64,000 nt of DNA from Vibrio parahaemolyticus (GCF_900460535.1 NZ_UHIL01000002.1:868001-932000), one strand, 5' to 3'. Shown: positions 1-13,268, counted from the stretch's first letter. Notes: generated by a model from the letters alone, not told the origin. Made by a program: numbers and translations.

Positions 1-354
1 AATTTGATTGGTGTCGTTCTAGCAGTTGCAACTTCCCTCTCTTTATTGAATCAAATTAAAACTCGACCATACATGGAAGAGGTGCTGTACGTTTGGAAAC
101 TCAAGCAACTGCACAACAAAATCTTTCGTAAACTAAAAAGCATTAAAGCAGCCGCGAGCAATGACGATGTAAAAGCGCTCACTACACTTAAGTTCTATTA
201 CACCACGCAACGCCAAGTGTTTGAGCTAGACAACAACACATTGACGATGAGTAGTGTAAATAAAGAACTAGAGGCAATAGATCAAATCGAAGTCGACAAA
301 TCACTGCACCTTGATATTGCAAGCTTTGAAGAGGGGTGGGTAGACACATACTGA
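1..354 (+). CDS. DUF3087-like membrane protein, C-terminal part
   Basis: The frame is open from the first base, so the start lies upstream; 117 residues are visible. It begins with the end of a hydrophobic segment and continues as a charged soluble tail (motifs RPYMEEVLYVWKLK and FYYTTQRQVFELD). This resembles the C-terminal half of the DUF3087 family, small gammaproteobacterial membrane proteins of unknown function. The family call is from memory of the motif pattern. A hairpin with a T-run follows about 45 bases downstream, so the gene ends its own transcript before the rRNA promoters. Confidence 0.6.
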   Translation, partial: NLIGVVLAVATSLSLLNQIKTRPYMEEVLYVWKLKQLHNKIFRKLKSIKAAASNDDVKALTTLKFYYTTQRQVFELDNNTLTMSSVNKELEAIDQIEVDKSLHLDIASFEEGWVDTY

Positions 355-396
355 TTGCTTATTTGCTACTTGAAGTTAACAACTGAGTACTAAAAA

Positions 397-439
397 CAAG
401 CGTTTGAATGAGATTTCATCACTCGACGCTTTTTTTTGA
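397..439 (+). terminator. Rho-independent terminator before rrn
   Basis: AAGCGT and ACGCTT arms enclose a partly paired loop and are followed by eight T. It closes the DUF3087-like gene and insulates it from the rRNA promoters. Confidence 0.65.
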
Positions 440-458
440 ATTTTTTTCTAAATAGGGG

Positions 459-486
459 TTGCCAAGAAAACTCATCTCCCTATAAT
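459..486 (+). promoter_or_regulatory. rrn promoter P1
   Basis: TTGCCA at 459-464, a 16-base spacer and TATAAT at 481-486. A GC-rich discriminator (GCGCCTCCG) follows, as is typical of stringently controlled rRNA promoters, and the upstream flank is A/T-rich like an UP element. Confidence 0.75.
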
Positions 487-573
487 GCGCCTCCGTTGTC
501 AGGGCAAAGCGGAAACGCAAAAGCAGTTGGCAATAAGGCGAAAAAGCTTCTAAAAATTAATTTTAAAAAGTGT

Positions 574-601
574 TTGACACTGAAAAATAATTCCTTAGAA
601 T
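574..601 (+). promoter_or_regulatory. rrn promoter P2
   Basis: A perfect TTGACA at 574-579, a 16-base spacer and TAGAAT at 596-601, followed by another GC-rich discriminator (ACGCCTCCG). It is the second of two tandem rRNA promoters upstream of the leader. Confidence 0.75.
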
Positions 602-635
602 ACGCCTCCGCTTCGATAGCAAAGCTTACGAAGCA

Positions 636-650
636 AGCTCTTTAACAATA
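636..650 (+). promoter_or_regulatory. boxA antitermination site, 16S leader
   Basis: GCTCTTTAACAAT matches the boxA core used by the Nus antitermination complex on rRNA transcripts. A second copy precedes 23S at 2888-2900. The rest of the leader to 836 holds no gene. Confidence 0.7.
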
Positions 651-836
651 TAGACCTATCAATCTGTGTGGGCACTCGTTGATGATGATCCAATTAGATA
701 TTTCTTTCTTAACGGAAAGTGGTATCAAATTAGGTTTCAATGAAACGAAGTGACCATTGAATCTTCGGATTCAGCACAGTCAATTCAAACATTACTTTAT
801 GTAATGTTCAGTATTCATTGAGCCGAACAAAATCTT

Positions 837-2389
<1,553 letters not shown>

Positions 2390-2478
2390 AACGATGATTA
2401 CTCACGATGAGTGTCCACACAGATTGATACGGTTTATAAAGTAAAGAGAAGAAGAGTTCCCAAACTCTTCAATCCAGT

Positions 2479-2554
2479 GTCCCGTTCGTCTAGAGGCCTA
2501 GGACACCGCCCTTTCACGGCGGTAACAGGGGTTCGACTCCCCTACGGGATACCA
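2479..2554 (+). tRNA. tRNA-Glu (UUC)
   Basis: 76 bases including encoded CCA. Acceptor GTCCCGT pairs with ACGGGAT; the anticodon loop CTTTCAC gives UUC. First of four tRNAs in the 16S-23S spacer. Confidence 0.97.
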
Positions 2555-2556
2555 TT

Positions 2557-2632
2557 GGGTCGTTAGCTCAGTTGGTAGAGCAGTTGACTTTTAATCAATT
2601 GGTCGCAGGTTCGAATCCTGCACGACCCACCA
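2557..2632 (+). tRNA. tRNA-Lys (UUU)
   Basis: 76 bases with encoded CCA. Acceptor GGGTCGT pairs with ACGACCC; anticodon TTT in loop CTTTTAA. It sits only two bases after tRNA-Glu, so the two are processed from one transcript. Confidence 0.97.
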
Positions 2633-2664
2633 TTCCTTCCATTAGGAATTAAAACTCAAAATAT

Positions 2665-2740
2665 GGGGCTATAGCTCAGCTGGGAGAGCGCCTGCCTTGC
2701 ACGCAGGAGGTCTGCGGTTCGATCCCGCATAGCTCCACCA
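2665..2740 (+). tRNA. tRNA-Ala (UGC)
   Basis: 76 bases with encoded CCA. Acceptor GGGGCTA pairs with TAGCTCC; anticodon TGC in loop CTTGCAC. Third spacer tRNA. Confidence 0.97.
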
Positions 2741-2754
2741 TATTTTGAAACAAT

Positions 2755-2830
2755 GGGCGATTAGCTCAGTTGGGAGAGCACCTGCCTTACAAGCAGGGGG
2801 TCACTGGTTCGAGCCCGGTATCGCCCACCA
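2755..2830 (+). tRNA. tRNA-Val (UAC)
   Basis: 76 bases with encoded CCA. Acceptor GGGCGAT pairs with ATCGCCC; anticodon TAC in loop CTTACAA. Last of the four spacer tRNAs; a boxA site for the 23S half follows at about 2888. Confidence 0.97.
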
Positions 2831-3094
2831 TCTTTAAGCGCATTCGATGAGTGCTTTTAAAAATGGTTACTTCATTAGAAGTGATTAGCTCTTTAACAAT
2901 TTGGAAAGCTGACAAAACAACAATTTATTGTTGTTTGTAAAGTTCTCAATGTTTGTCTTTAAGACAAACACCAAAATAACACATTCAAGTGTTCTTGGAA
3001 TTTGAGTCCGGCAAAATCGAGTCTGCATCATGTATAAAAATTGCAGACAACTTTGGTGACTTGTTCATCAGCTCGAAACTCCTTCGGGTTGTAT

Positions 3095-5984
<2,890 letters not shown>

Positions 5985-6074
5985 TACAACACCCAAGGGG
6001 TTTTGATGGACTCGAAGCAAGAACAGAATTGAATGTGTAGAGAACACAAAAACAGCTTTCCGAATTAAAGAATT

Positions 6075-6194
6075 TGCTTGGCGACCATAGCGTTTTGGAC
6101 CCACCTGACTCCATTCCGAACTCAGAAGTGAAACGAAATAGCGCCGATGGTAGTGTGGGGTTTCCCCATGTGAGAGTAGGACATCGCCAGGCTT
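6075..6194 (+). rRNA. rrf: 5S ribosomal RNA
   Basis: 120 bases from TGCTTGGCGACCATAGCG to CGCCAGGCTT, with the ends pairing and the conserved CCGAACTCAGAAGTGAAAC block. Spacer from 23S is about 90 bases. Confidence 0.97.
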
Positions 6195-6261
6195 TAAATA
6201 TCGTTACTCGTACTACGTGTAACAACATCTTCAGTGTAATAATCTGATGATGACAATTTGT

Positions 6262-6352
6262 GGAGAGATGGCTGAGTGGTTGAAAGCACCGGTCTTGAAA
6301 ACCGGCATACGTTAATAGCGTATCTAGGGTTCAAATCCCTATCTCTCCGCCA
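6262..6352 (+). tRNA. tRNA-Ser (UGA)
   Basis: 91 bases with a long variable arm typical of serine tRNAs and an encoded CCA. Acceptor GGAGAGA pairs with TCTCTCC; the anticodon loop CTTGAAA gives UGA. It lies 67 bases after 5S with no terminator between, so it is probably the distal gene of the rrn transcript. Confidence 0.96.
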
Positions 6353-6359
6353 CTATACA

Positions 6360-6390
6360 GAAAGCCTGCAAAGAAATTTGCAGGCTTTCG
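6360..6390 (+). terminator. Terminator after tRNA-Ser
   Basis: A 13-bp perfect stem (GAAAGCCTGCAAA with TTTGCAGGCTTTC) and a GAAA loop; the T-rich tail is short. First of two terminators closing the rrn operon. Confidence 0.75.
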
Positions 6391-6471
6391 TCATGTTTGA
6401 CGTTTGAGAATTAGATGGGATTTGTATTAAATCCCAAGTCGGTCACGACCCAGACTCTCTGTACAATTAAG

Positions 6472-6504
6472 AAGCCTCGCTAGAAATAGCGAGGCTTTTT
6501 TTAT
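6472..6504 (+). terminator. Second rrn terminator
   Basis: AAGCCTCGCTA and TAGCGAGGCTT arms with a GAAA loop, followed by six more T. A strong canonical Rho-independent terminator. Confidence 0.85.
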
Positions 6505-6799
6505 TTCAGCGCAAACTGGAAATGATAGAGGTTTAGAAAATCCCCGGTTGAGATCCCCTCCAAATTAGGCGCCCTGGTTCTAATATTCAGCACACAATCA
6601 CTCAATACAAGGTTTGTTCTTAAATGAATGATCTTTAGCATACAGATGTTCCATTAAGGCTTTCGAACCTATCAAAGTGACGCTTTCTAAAGCAGCAAGC
6701 CTTAAACGCTGTGAGATTGAGCGGCTGGCAACTTGAGTTTTACTGTTGCACCACACCTTGCAGCTATTCAACTTCCCTTTTCTCTAGTTCATTCAGATA
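6505..6799. other. Intergenic stretch, no gene seen
   Basis: About 300 bases between the rrn terminators and the yibL terminator. I see no convincing ORF with a ribosome-binding site, tRNA or repeat here. Confidence 0.6.
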
Positions 6800-6800
6800 C

Positions 6801-6827
6801 AAAAAAGCCCAAGCGATGGGCTTGGGC
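6801..6827 (-). terminator. Terminator of yibL
   Basis: Read on the minus strand, GCCCAAG and CTTGGGC arms are followed by TTTTTT, just beyond the yibL stop. Confidence 0.75.
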
Positions 6828-6858
6828 GTTCTTACATTTAATGTGTTTGTCGAGTGTA

Positions 6859-7215
6859 TTAGAACTCTTTCGGTGCGAAGCCAGTCATCACGTCTAGGCG
6901 TAGTTCTTTACCCATTTTAGTCATAGGGTGAACGATAACCAGGCCGCGTACGCGTTTCTTCAGTTTACCGATGTCTGCCTGTTCTGCTTTAGTGATTTCA
7001 CGAGAGAATGGCATATCTAACAGGCTTTTACGTTCTTTATTTAGTTCGTATGTTTGTTTGTGCTTAAGTTGGTTAAGCTTCTTTGTTAGATCTTCAACTT
7101 CATCCGTGAATTTAGAAATCATTTCGTGATCACCACGAGAACGTGCTGCATCCAGCTTACGTTGGCAGGTATCTACGCGGTTATGCAGCTTTTGAATATC
7201 AGTTTTAATGCTCAT
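6859..7215 (-). CDS. yibL: YibL-family ribosome-associated protein
   Basis: 118 residues from ATG at 7215. The N-terminal two thirds is a charged helical, coiled-coil-like region. The C-terminal third carries the family block: MPFSREITKAEQADIGKLKK, then VRGLVIVHPMTKMGKELRL and MTGF. Homologues such as E. coli YibL co-fractionate with ribosomes; the exact role is unknown. The frame extends 14 codons further upstream to another ATG, but the shorter start matches the family's usual length of about 120. It is single-gene, with its own downstream terminator. Confidence 0.88.
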   Translation of the reverse strand: MSIKTDIQKLHNRVDTCQRKLDAARSRGDHEMISKFTDEVEDLTKKLNQLKHKQTYELNKERKSLLDMPFSREITKAEQADIGKLKKRVRGLVIVHPMTKMGKELRLDVMTGFAPKEF

Positions 7216-7298
7216 GGTAAATAGACTCAATTTTTTAATGGTCGAGGAGTATAGCATAGCTGAAAATCTACGCTCTACTATCCTCCTCGATTCTATGT

Positions 7299-8294
7299 TT
7301 AGTTGATTAGTTCATTCCCTGAAACTTGGCCGGAGAAGAAGGCTTCTACGTTGTTCAATGTCACAGATGCTATGTTATTCAGCGCTTCGTGAGTTAAGAA
7401 AGCTTGATGGCCAGTGAACAGAACGTTGTGGCATGCCGATAAGCGGCGGAAAACATCATCCACGATAACGTCGTTGGATTTATCTTGGAAGAACAAGTCC
7501 TTTTCGTTGTCGTACACATCTAAACCGAGAGCGCCAATCTTACCCTGTTTAAGTGCTTCGATAGCGGCGACAGAGTCGAGTAACTCACCGCGGCTTGTAT
7601 TGATGATCATCACGCCATCTTTCATTTGAGCAAAAGCGTTTTCGTTCAATAGGTGGTAGTTTTCTTCGCTCATTGGACAGTGAAGAGAGATAACATCTGC
7701 ATTGGCGTAAATCTCTTCAAGAGAGCAGTATCGTGCACCCATTTCTAAAGCCAGAGGATTTTCGTAAGGGTCGTAGCAAAGCAGTTCCATCCCTAAGCCT
7801 TTAAAGATTCGCATCGTGGCGATACCAATCTTGCCTGTGCCGATAACGCCAACGGTTTTGCCGAAAAAGTTGAAGCCAACTAATCCTTCTAAAGAGAAGT
7901 TGGCATCACGGGTGCGTTGATACGCTTTGTGGAGACGACGATTCAAACACATCATCAAACCGACGGTATGCTCGGCGACCGCTTCGGGAGAGTATGCAGG
8001 CACTCGCACAACTTGAAGGCCAAGCTCTTTAGCCGCTTGTTGATCTACTTTATCGAAGCCAGCACAACGCATCGCAATGAGTTTTGTTCCGCCCAAAGAA
8101 AGTTGTTTTAGAACGGGAGCAGAAAGATCATCATTGACGAAAGCGCACACCACGTCACAACCGTGCGCCATTTTTGCGGTTTTTTCGGTGAGTCGAAAGT
8201 CGTGATAGTGAAATTCGAAGTCGCGATTGTTCTTAATTTTATCAAAAGAGGCTTCGTCATAGGATTTTGCACTAAAAAAAGCAATGTTAATCAT
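7299..8294 (-). CDS. ldhA: NAD-dependent D-lactate dehydrogenase
   Basis: 331 residues, the usual length for fermentative LdhA, which reduces pyruvate to D-lactate in the cytoplasm and reoxidises NADH. The Rossmann motif GTGKIG lies in the central third. Family catalytic residues are visible: Arg in NTSRGELLD, Glu in LDVYDNEKD, and His in FTGHQAFLT. The stretch from DVYDNE to LFTGHQAFLT is nearly identical to E. coli LdhA as I remember it. The start at 8294 is set by GGGAGGAAC immediately upstream; the frame continues further but without a better site. Confidence 0.93.
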   Translation of the reverse strand: MINIAFFSAKSYDEASFDKIKNNRDFEFHYHDFRLTEKTAKMAHGCDVVCAFVNDDLSAPVLKQLSLGGTKLIAMRCAGFDKVDQQAAKELGLQVVRVPAYSPEAVAEHTVGLMMCLNRRLHKAYQRTRDANFSLEGLVGFNFFGKTVGVIGTGKIGIATMRIFKGLGMELLCYDPYENPLALEMGARYCSLEEIYANADVISLHCPMSEENYHLLNENAFAQMKDGVMIINTSRGELLDSVAAIEALKQGKIGALGLDVYDNEKDLFFQDKSNDVIVDDVFRRLSACHNVLFTGHQAFLTHEALNNIASVTLNNVEAFFSGQVSGNELIN

Positions 8295-8523
8295 AGTTCC
8301 CTCCCAAAAAGTATGGGTTTTATAAATAAATCTACTTATAAAGTAATGCAACTTAGGCTTAATGAATAGCGAAATCTTTGCTTAAATCTCAGTAATATCA
8401 AGATGCGATTAGCACCGTCTTTTTTACGTCTCAACGTTATAATCAGATTGCTTTGTGAGCATCATCTGACTAGCATAGCTTCTCTTTTATTTCCTTCTGA
8501 CTCTTGGTCTGGGCGTTCTGGCA

Positions 8524-9006
8524 ATGTCGATAAAATGGTGTGCTTTAATTCTGTGTGGATTGGTTACGTTCAGTACGTACGCGGCTGTCGATCTGGTTAA
8601 AGTTGATAAATCGAAACGCAGAATGTACTTGATGGAAGATGGCATCATACTAAAAGAATATCGTATTGCATTGGGTGCTAACCCTAAAGGTCATAAGCAA
8701 GAAGAAGGCGACAACCGAACGCCAGAAGGCAGTTACACGCTCGATTACGTGATTGAGGATTCTGCCTTTTATCGCTCGGTGCACATTAGCTATCCTGATG
8801 CTATTGACACGTTAGAGGCGCACCGGAGAGGTGTCTCCCCGGGTGGGAACATTAAAATTCATGGTTTAAAGAATGGTGAGACGCAAGATCCTAGCTTTAT
8901 TCAGAGTTTTGATTGGACCAACGGGTGTATTGCGCTCACCAATGAAGAAATGGATGAATTCATCCAGCTTGTCACCATGGGAACACCGGTCACGATCGAG
9001 TGGTAG
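8524..9006 (+). CDS. L,D-transpeptidase (YkuD fold), secreted
   Basis: 160 residues. Residues 1-20 form a signal peptide ending STYAA, so the protein acts in the periplasm on peptidoglycan. It has the YkuD catalytic pattern: KIHGLKNG with the general-base region and SFDWTNGCIALTNEEMDEF with the nucleophilic Cys. The region LMEDGIILKEYRIALG is the usual YkuD N-terminal strand pair. There is no LysM or other wall-binding domain, so this is a minimal enzyme of the single-domain ErfK/YafK-like class. Whether it crosslinks, anchors lipoprotein or cleaves (DpaA-like) cannot be told from sequence. It stands alone, divergent from ldhA. Confidence 0.85.
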   Translation: MSIKWCALILCGLVTFSTYAAVDLVKVDKSKRRMYLMEDGIILKEYRIALGANPKGHKQEEGDNRTPEGSYTLDYVIEDSAFYRSVHISYPDAIDTLEAHRRGVSPGGNIKIHGLKNGETQDPSFIQSFDWTNGCIALTNEEMDEFIQLVTMGTPVTIEW

Positions 9007-9036
9007 GACTCGTTATCCCACGGGAGCTTTGAAAGG

Positions 9037-9747
9037 TTACTGCATAAAACGTTTTGGATGGTCACTAAAAATGCCATCTAATTGCGGAAGGTGCTTGAGC
9101 TTATTCGGGTTGTTGACCGTGTAACACATGACCTTATAGCCCGCTTCTTGCAGCTTAATGATCTGACGCGAACGAACCCAGTTAATATTTAGGTTACAGC
9201 TGTACGCTTTCACTTCATCTAACAATAGCCCGTCCTTTTTTGTAAAAAACTCACTTAAAACACCCAAACGATAACCTTCGCAATGCTGGTAAAGTGCTCT
9301 GATGACATCATGACTAAAGCTTGAGAGTAAAAGGTTCTCTCTAGGCATTGAACTTTCGGTAAGCACTTTTGCAAGCGTTTGTGCGACTTCATCCGCTGGA
9401 TGGCGGTCTACTTTAACTTCAATATTCAGATTTAGACCTCGCTCAGTAGCCAAGCTCAATAGCTCCTCAAGAGTCATGATAGTTTCGCCAGCAAAATCTT
9501 CGCTGAACCAGCCACCGAAATCTAATTGTCTTAGTTCTTTCAACGTATGCGCATCAACTCGTCCTTTGCCATTGCTGCATCGATTTAACGTATGATCGTG
9601 GCAAACCACAAGTACGTTATCTTTTGTTGGCTGAACATCTACTTCTACCCATTTTAGGCCGAGATCAATTGCAGCTTGAACGCTGACTTTTGTATTTTCT
9701 GGGAACGAGCCGGCAACGCCGCGGTGACCAATTAACAGAGTTTCCAT
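9037..9747 (-). CDS. ugpQ: Glycerophosphodiester phosphodiesterase
   Basis: 236 residues, a compact GDPD barrel of the cytoplasmic UgpQ class with no signal peptide. It should hydrolyse glycerophosphodiesters to glycerol-3-phosphate and an alcohol. Visible catalytic motifs are LIGHRGVAGSFPENT at the N-terminus, EVDVQPTKDNVLVVCHDHTLNR with metal ligands and second His, and NIEVKVD. The start at 9747 has AAGAAGG eight bases upstream; the longer frame to 9861 adds a 38-residue stretch without family character. The ugp transporter genes are not beside it, so the symbol reflects family only. Confidence 0.85.
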   Translation of the reverse strand: METLLIGHRGVAGSFPENTKVSVQAAIDLGLKWVEVDVQPTKDNVLVVCHDHTLNRCSNGKGRVDAHTLKELRQLDFGGWFSEDFAGETIMTLEELLSLATERGLNLNIEVKVDRHPADEVAQTLAKVLTESSMPRENLLLSSFSHDVIRALYQHCEGYRLGVLSEFFTKKDGLLLDEVKAYSCNLNINWVRSRQIIKLQEAGYKVMCYTVNNPNKLKHLPQLDGIFSDHPKRFMQ

Positions 9748-10004
9748 TTTGTTTGCCTTCTTGAATGAGATGTCCAGATTGTACTCGCTTTTGGCCGTTG
9801 ATATAGAGGTGAAAGGCTTCTTCAGGGCGGTAACGTCACGATTCAACGGTGTAATTTTCACCAGACAAGCATGGTGCGGAAATGAAAGACTAGATTGGTA
9901 ACAGATTCTGAGCTACAAAATGACGTTGGACTTTTATGTTCTTGCCGCTCATTTTTAAAGAGCGACGTATCTTTCAAGAGCCGCATTTTTTCAGGGAGAG
10001 TAAG

Positions 10005-10958
10005 ATGAAAATTGGTGTGATTGGCGCTGGCGCCGTTGGAGTTGGTGTTTGCAATTATTTGCTCACGCTAGGCAGCGTCAGTGAACTTGTTCTGTTAGAC
10101 CAAAACTTAGAAAGAGCTGAAGGGGAAGTCTTCGATTTTCGTCACACAGCGGCGTTAACCTTTTCCAAAAATACCCGCATTATTCCCTCAGATGATTACC
10201 TCGATTTGTTAGGTGCCGATATTGTTGTGATAACGGCAGGTGCGCAAATTCAACAAGGACAAACACGTTTAGATATCGCGGAAATCAACGCGAAGATTGG
10301 CGTCGAGATCGCTAGCAAAATAGAGCGTGTTGCGCCAAAGGCGGTTTTGATTGTCGTGTCCAACCCTTGTGACATTGTTGCTCATTTTATTACTACCAAT
10401 ACGGGCTTTGAGCCAAACAAAGTGATAAGCAGCGGGTGTGTTATCGATACAGCTCGCTTGATGAGTATTGTTGCTAACCGTGTGGATCTCGACCCTAAAA
10501 ACATATTTGGTTATGTGCTGGGAGAGCACGGAAGCCACTGTTTCACACCAAAGAGTCTGATCTCTATTGCTGGCCAGCCTGCGGATTATTATTGCGATAC
10601 GCACAATATCGAGAGAATCGATGCTGATGAGTTGCTCGAAGCGGTTAAGCAAGCGGGTTACGAAATATTTCGTCGCAAACATAATACGGTGCATGGTATT
10701 GCAGCCAGCGTATTTCGAATCATTCAAGCCATCAAAATCAATGAGCGCTCTGTGTTGCCAGTTGGCACGATGATGTCGGGTCAATATGGTGTGAGTGGCG
10801 TCGTGCTAAGTCTACCGACGGTGATCGGGAAAAAAGGTGCAGAGTCGGTTCTTACTCACCCGTTTACAGAAGAGGAGCTTGAAACATTACACTCTATCAG
10901 TATGAACTTGAGATCCATTGTTGAGAATGTCGCGCAATCGACAGGTTTGAAGTGCTGA
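10005..10958 (+). CDS. LDH/MDH-superfamily 2-hydroxyacid dehydrogenase
   Basis: 317 residues, full length for the L-lactate/malate dehydrogenase fold. Residues 6-12 (IGAGAVG) form the NAD site, with Asp32 favouring NAD. Catalytic residues are kept: Arg88 in the mobile loop, Arg151 in IDTARLM, and His175 in LGEHGSHCF. The loop reads AQIQQGQTR, so the position that is Gln in lactate and Arg in malate dehydrogenases is Ile82. It is therefore probably an LDH-like enzyme for another 2-oxoacid; databases may label it L-lactate dehydrogenase. The start at 10005 has AGGGAGAG upstream. A terminator follows. Confidence 0.8.
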   Translation: MKIGVIGAGAVGVGVCNYLLTLGSVSELVLLDQNLERAEGEVFDFRHTAALTFSKNTRIIPSDDYLDLLGADIVVITAGAQIQQGQTRLDIAEINAKIGVEIASKIERVAPKAVLIVVSNPCDIVAHFITTNTGFEPNKVISSGCVIDTARLMSIVANRVDLDPKNIFGYVLGEHGSHCFTPKSLISIAGQPADYYCDTHNIERIDADELLEAVKQAGYEIFRRKHNTVHGIAASVFRIIQAIKINERSVLPVGTMMSGQYGVSGVVLSLPTVIGKKGAESVLTHPFTEEELETLHSISMNLRSIVENVAQSTGLKC

Positions 10959-10993
10959 TTGTAAACAAAGAAATTCTCCGTTTTGCCTTATAT

Positions 10994-11019
10994 AGCCTAC
11001 TGTTTAGTAGGCTTTTTTG
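10994..11019 (+). terminator. Terminator after LDH-family gene
   Basis: AGCCTACT and AGTAGGCT arms around a short loop followed by TTTTTTG. Confidence 0.85.
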
Positions 11020-11116
11020 TGTCTTCCAAACAGAGAAAAGCCCCATAAACTATGGTTGTTTAATTTGCAAATGAGTAATAGAATGCGAACCATTTTTATT
11101 TAATTGGTAATTTGGC

Positions 11117-11782
11117 ATGTCTCGAGTTCTGATTGTTGATGATGACGTTCCTTTGTGTGAGCTTTTAGAAGTAGTTTTGCAAGATGAAGGATATACCGTC
11201 TCTTCTGTGCATTGTGGTGAAAGCGCGCTGCAGTACATGGAGAAAACGCCAGTCGATTTAGTGTTGCTCGATGTGATGTTGCCAAACTTAAATGGGATGC
11301 AAGTTGCTCGTCGTATTTGCCAACGATTTGCTACGCCAATTCTGATGCTTACAGCATTGAACGATGAAAACTCGATGCTGGATGGCTATCAAGCGGGGGC
11401 CGATCAATACATCGGTAAGCCATTCAACGTCGCTGAGTTGCTAATGCGTATCAAAGCGATCTTGCGTCGAGTGGGCTTGGAGCGTCAACGCCAAACCATT
11501 TGTAATACCGCCCAGAGTATCAGTGATCAGCTAACCAGCTTACCGTTGACCAGCACAGAAGCGGAGCTTTTGAGCCATTTGGTTAAGAATCAAGGCGTGG
11601 TGATCTCCAAAGCTGAGCTACAGACAGAAGTGTTGAAAAAAGAACTCAGCCCGTTTGATCGCAACCTAGATATGCACATCAGTAACATTCGCCGCAAATT
11701 GGTTGAAGCGGGCTTATCTAAACAGCACATCAAAACGTTTCGAGGCAAAGGCTACAGTTATTTAGAATCTGTGGGCGCGTGA
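11117..11782 (+). CDS. peuR: OmpR-family response regulator, PeuR-like
   Basis: 221 residues. Receiver domain (1-115) has the acidic pocket VDDD at 7-10, phospho-acceptor Asp52 in LLLDVMLP, Thr79 and Lys101. The winged-helix DNA-binding domain (about 130-218) ends with DMHISNIRRKL and KTFRGKGYSY, as in CpxR/OmpR. Its TGA overlaps the ATG of the next gene, a sensor kinase, so the two are translationally coupled. The order regulator, kinase, TonB receptor matches the peuRSA locus I recall in V. parahaemolyticus, where the pair controls an enterobactin receptor. The symbol rests on that synteny. Confidence 0.8.
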   Translation: MSRVLIVDDDVPLCELLEVVLQDEGYTVSSVHCGESALQYMEKTPVDLVLLDVMLPNLNGMQVARRICQRFATPILMLTALNDENSMLDGYQAGADQYIGKPFNVAELLMRIKAILRRVGLERQRQTICNTAQSISDQLTSLPLTSTEAELLSHLVKNQGVVISKAELQTEVLKKELSPFDRNLDMHISNIRRKLVEAGLSKQHIKTFRGKGYSYLESVGA

Positions 11783-13155
11783 TGAAGCTGGTGTGTCCAT
11801 CCTACATAGCAAAACGCAAAGACAGCCTTGCGTTTAAGCTTTTCAGTTACATGACCGCGATAGTCATCAGCATTTTGCTGGTGCAAGCGTTAGCGGAACA
11901 AGCCTTGGTGAAAGCTATGTTGAAAGTTCCAAATAGCGTCAAAATGGAAATGTTGGATCTTGCTCACCAAGCCAACGTGCTGATTGAACATGGCGACATG
12001 GATGAGTTGGCTGATTGGGCGAACGCGCAGCAGTTCTATTTGTTTGTACTGAACGAGCAACTTCAACCAGTGACGCATCGTCTCATGCATCCACATTTTG
12101 AATTTAAGCTCCAATTCAAACGCAGCATTGATGATCAATTGGAAGACAAAGTGAATCGACCAATCATCAGCATTCCATTGGTTCAGCAGCACAACTTAGT
12201 CATTCAACTGCCGCATCGCTTACATCCTGCGAATGACTTCATACTGTACTTTTCCATTATCAAAGTGGTAATTGCCGCCGTGATTTTGGCTTTGTTCTCG
12301 CTTTTAATGGCACGCAACTTACAGCAACCGTTGGACAGACTCAGAGAGGCGAGCAAGAAGCTTTCTAACGGCGATTTTAATGTCAGTGTTGTGCAGGAGC
12401 TAAAGTCCAACACGCGAGAATTTAATGAACTCGCGCAAGATTTTGACCACATGACGAAAGAGATTCACTCGCTAGCGGAGAAGCAACGTCTTTTGATTCG
12501 CGATGTGTCCCATGAACTAAGAACGCCTCTTGCTAGACAGAACTTGGTTTTGCACCTATTGCGTAAAAGAGTTGGTGAAAGCGAACAAGAACTAGTGACG
12601 CGGTTGGAAGACGAAGCCAAAGAGCTGAATCATCTAATCAGTGACATTTTGGAATTTAGTCGCCTTGAGAATGCTCGCTACGACAAAGAGACCAAGCGTA
12701 GTGATCTTGAAGTGCTACTAGCCCCACAAGTTGAGCGTTGCAAAATCGATTTGAGGGAATCACAGAGCATTGTATTTATTTCTCGTGTGACCGAGCCGAG
12801 AGCTTACTGTGAAGATACTCTCGTGGTGCGTTGTCTGAATAATCTAGTTGGCAACGCTATCAAATACGCGGGTGAAGATGCTCGGATCGAAGTGACTCTG
12901 ACTAATCAAGAAATCAATGGGCAGGCTTATCTGGTTATGTCTGTCTCTGACGATGGGCCTGGCATCCCAGAGAACAAGTTATCCGATATCTTTAACCCGT
13001 TTACCCGCTTGGATGCCTCGCGAGACAAAAAGCTTGGTGGATACGGCCTTGGACTGGCGATCGTTAAGGAATCGATGCGAATGATGGGTGGTTCCGTCAA
13101 TGCAGAGAATCGTTCTCAAGGTGGTTTAACCGTGAGTTTGGTGTTCAGACAATAA
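11782..13155 (+). CDS. peuS: Sensor histidine kinase, PeuS-like
   Basis: 457 residues. Two transmembrane segments (about 18-40 and 155-178) flank a periplasmic sensor of roughly 115 residues. A HAMP linker (RNLQQPLDRLREASKKL) follows, then HisKA with phospho-His near 244 (DVSHELRTPLARQ) and HATPase_c with N-box (NNLVGNAIKYAG), DDGPGIP and GGYGLGLAIV. The architecture is CpxA-like. The ATG at 11782 overlaps the regulator's stop; a GTG three bases earlier is an alternative. It probably senses an envelope or siderophore signal and controls the receptor gene 208 bases downstream. Confidence 0.82.
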   Translation: MKLVCPSYIAKRKDSLAFKLFSYMTAIVISILLVQALAEQALVKAMLKVPNSVKMEMLDLAHQANVLIEHGDMDELADWANAQQFYLFVLNEQLQPVTHRLMHPHFEFKLQFKRSIDDQLEDKVNRPIISIPLVQQHNLVIQLPHRLHPANDFILYFSIIKVVIAAVILALFSLLMARNLQQPLDRLREASKKLSNGDFNVSVVQELKSNTREFNELAQDFDHMTKEIHSLAEKQRLLIRDVSHELRTPLARQNLVLHLLRKRVGESEQELVTRLEDEAKELNHLISDILEFSRLENARYDKETKRSDLEVLLAPQVERCKIDLRESQSIVFISRVTEPRAYCEDTLVVRCLNNLVGNAIKYAGEDARIEVTLTNQEINGQAYLVMSVSDDGPGIPENKLSDIFNPFTRLDASRDKKLGGYGLGLAIVKESMRMMGGSVNAENRSQGGLTVSLVFRQ

Positions 13156-13268
13156 CGGGTAACAATGAAGTGAACTCGATTTGTGATCTGGATCTCGTAT
13201 GAGCGGTTCTTCATCAGAGAGTTCTTTACAAAACTTTGCAAATGCAAAGAATGTAAATTTAATGCAAA

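Noticed and set aside
436..645. 69-codon frame upstream of 16S
   Set aside because: It spans both rrn promoters and their discriminators; composition is that of a promoter region.
10269..10784. 171-codon frame antisense to the LDH-family gene
   Set aside because: Fully inside a conserved enzyme gene, with no RBS or known domain.
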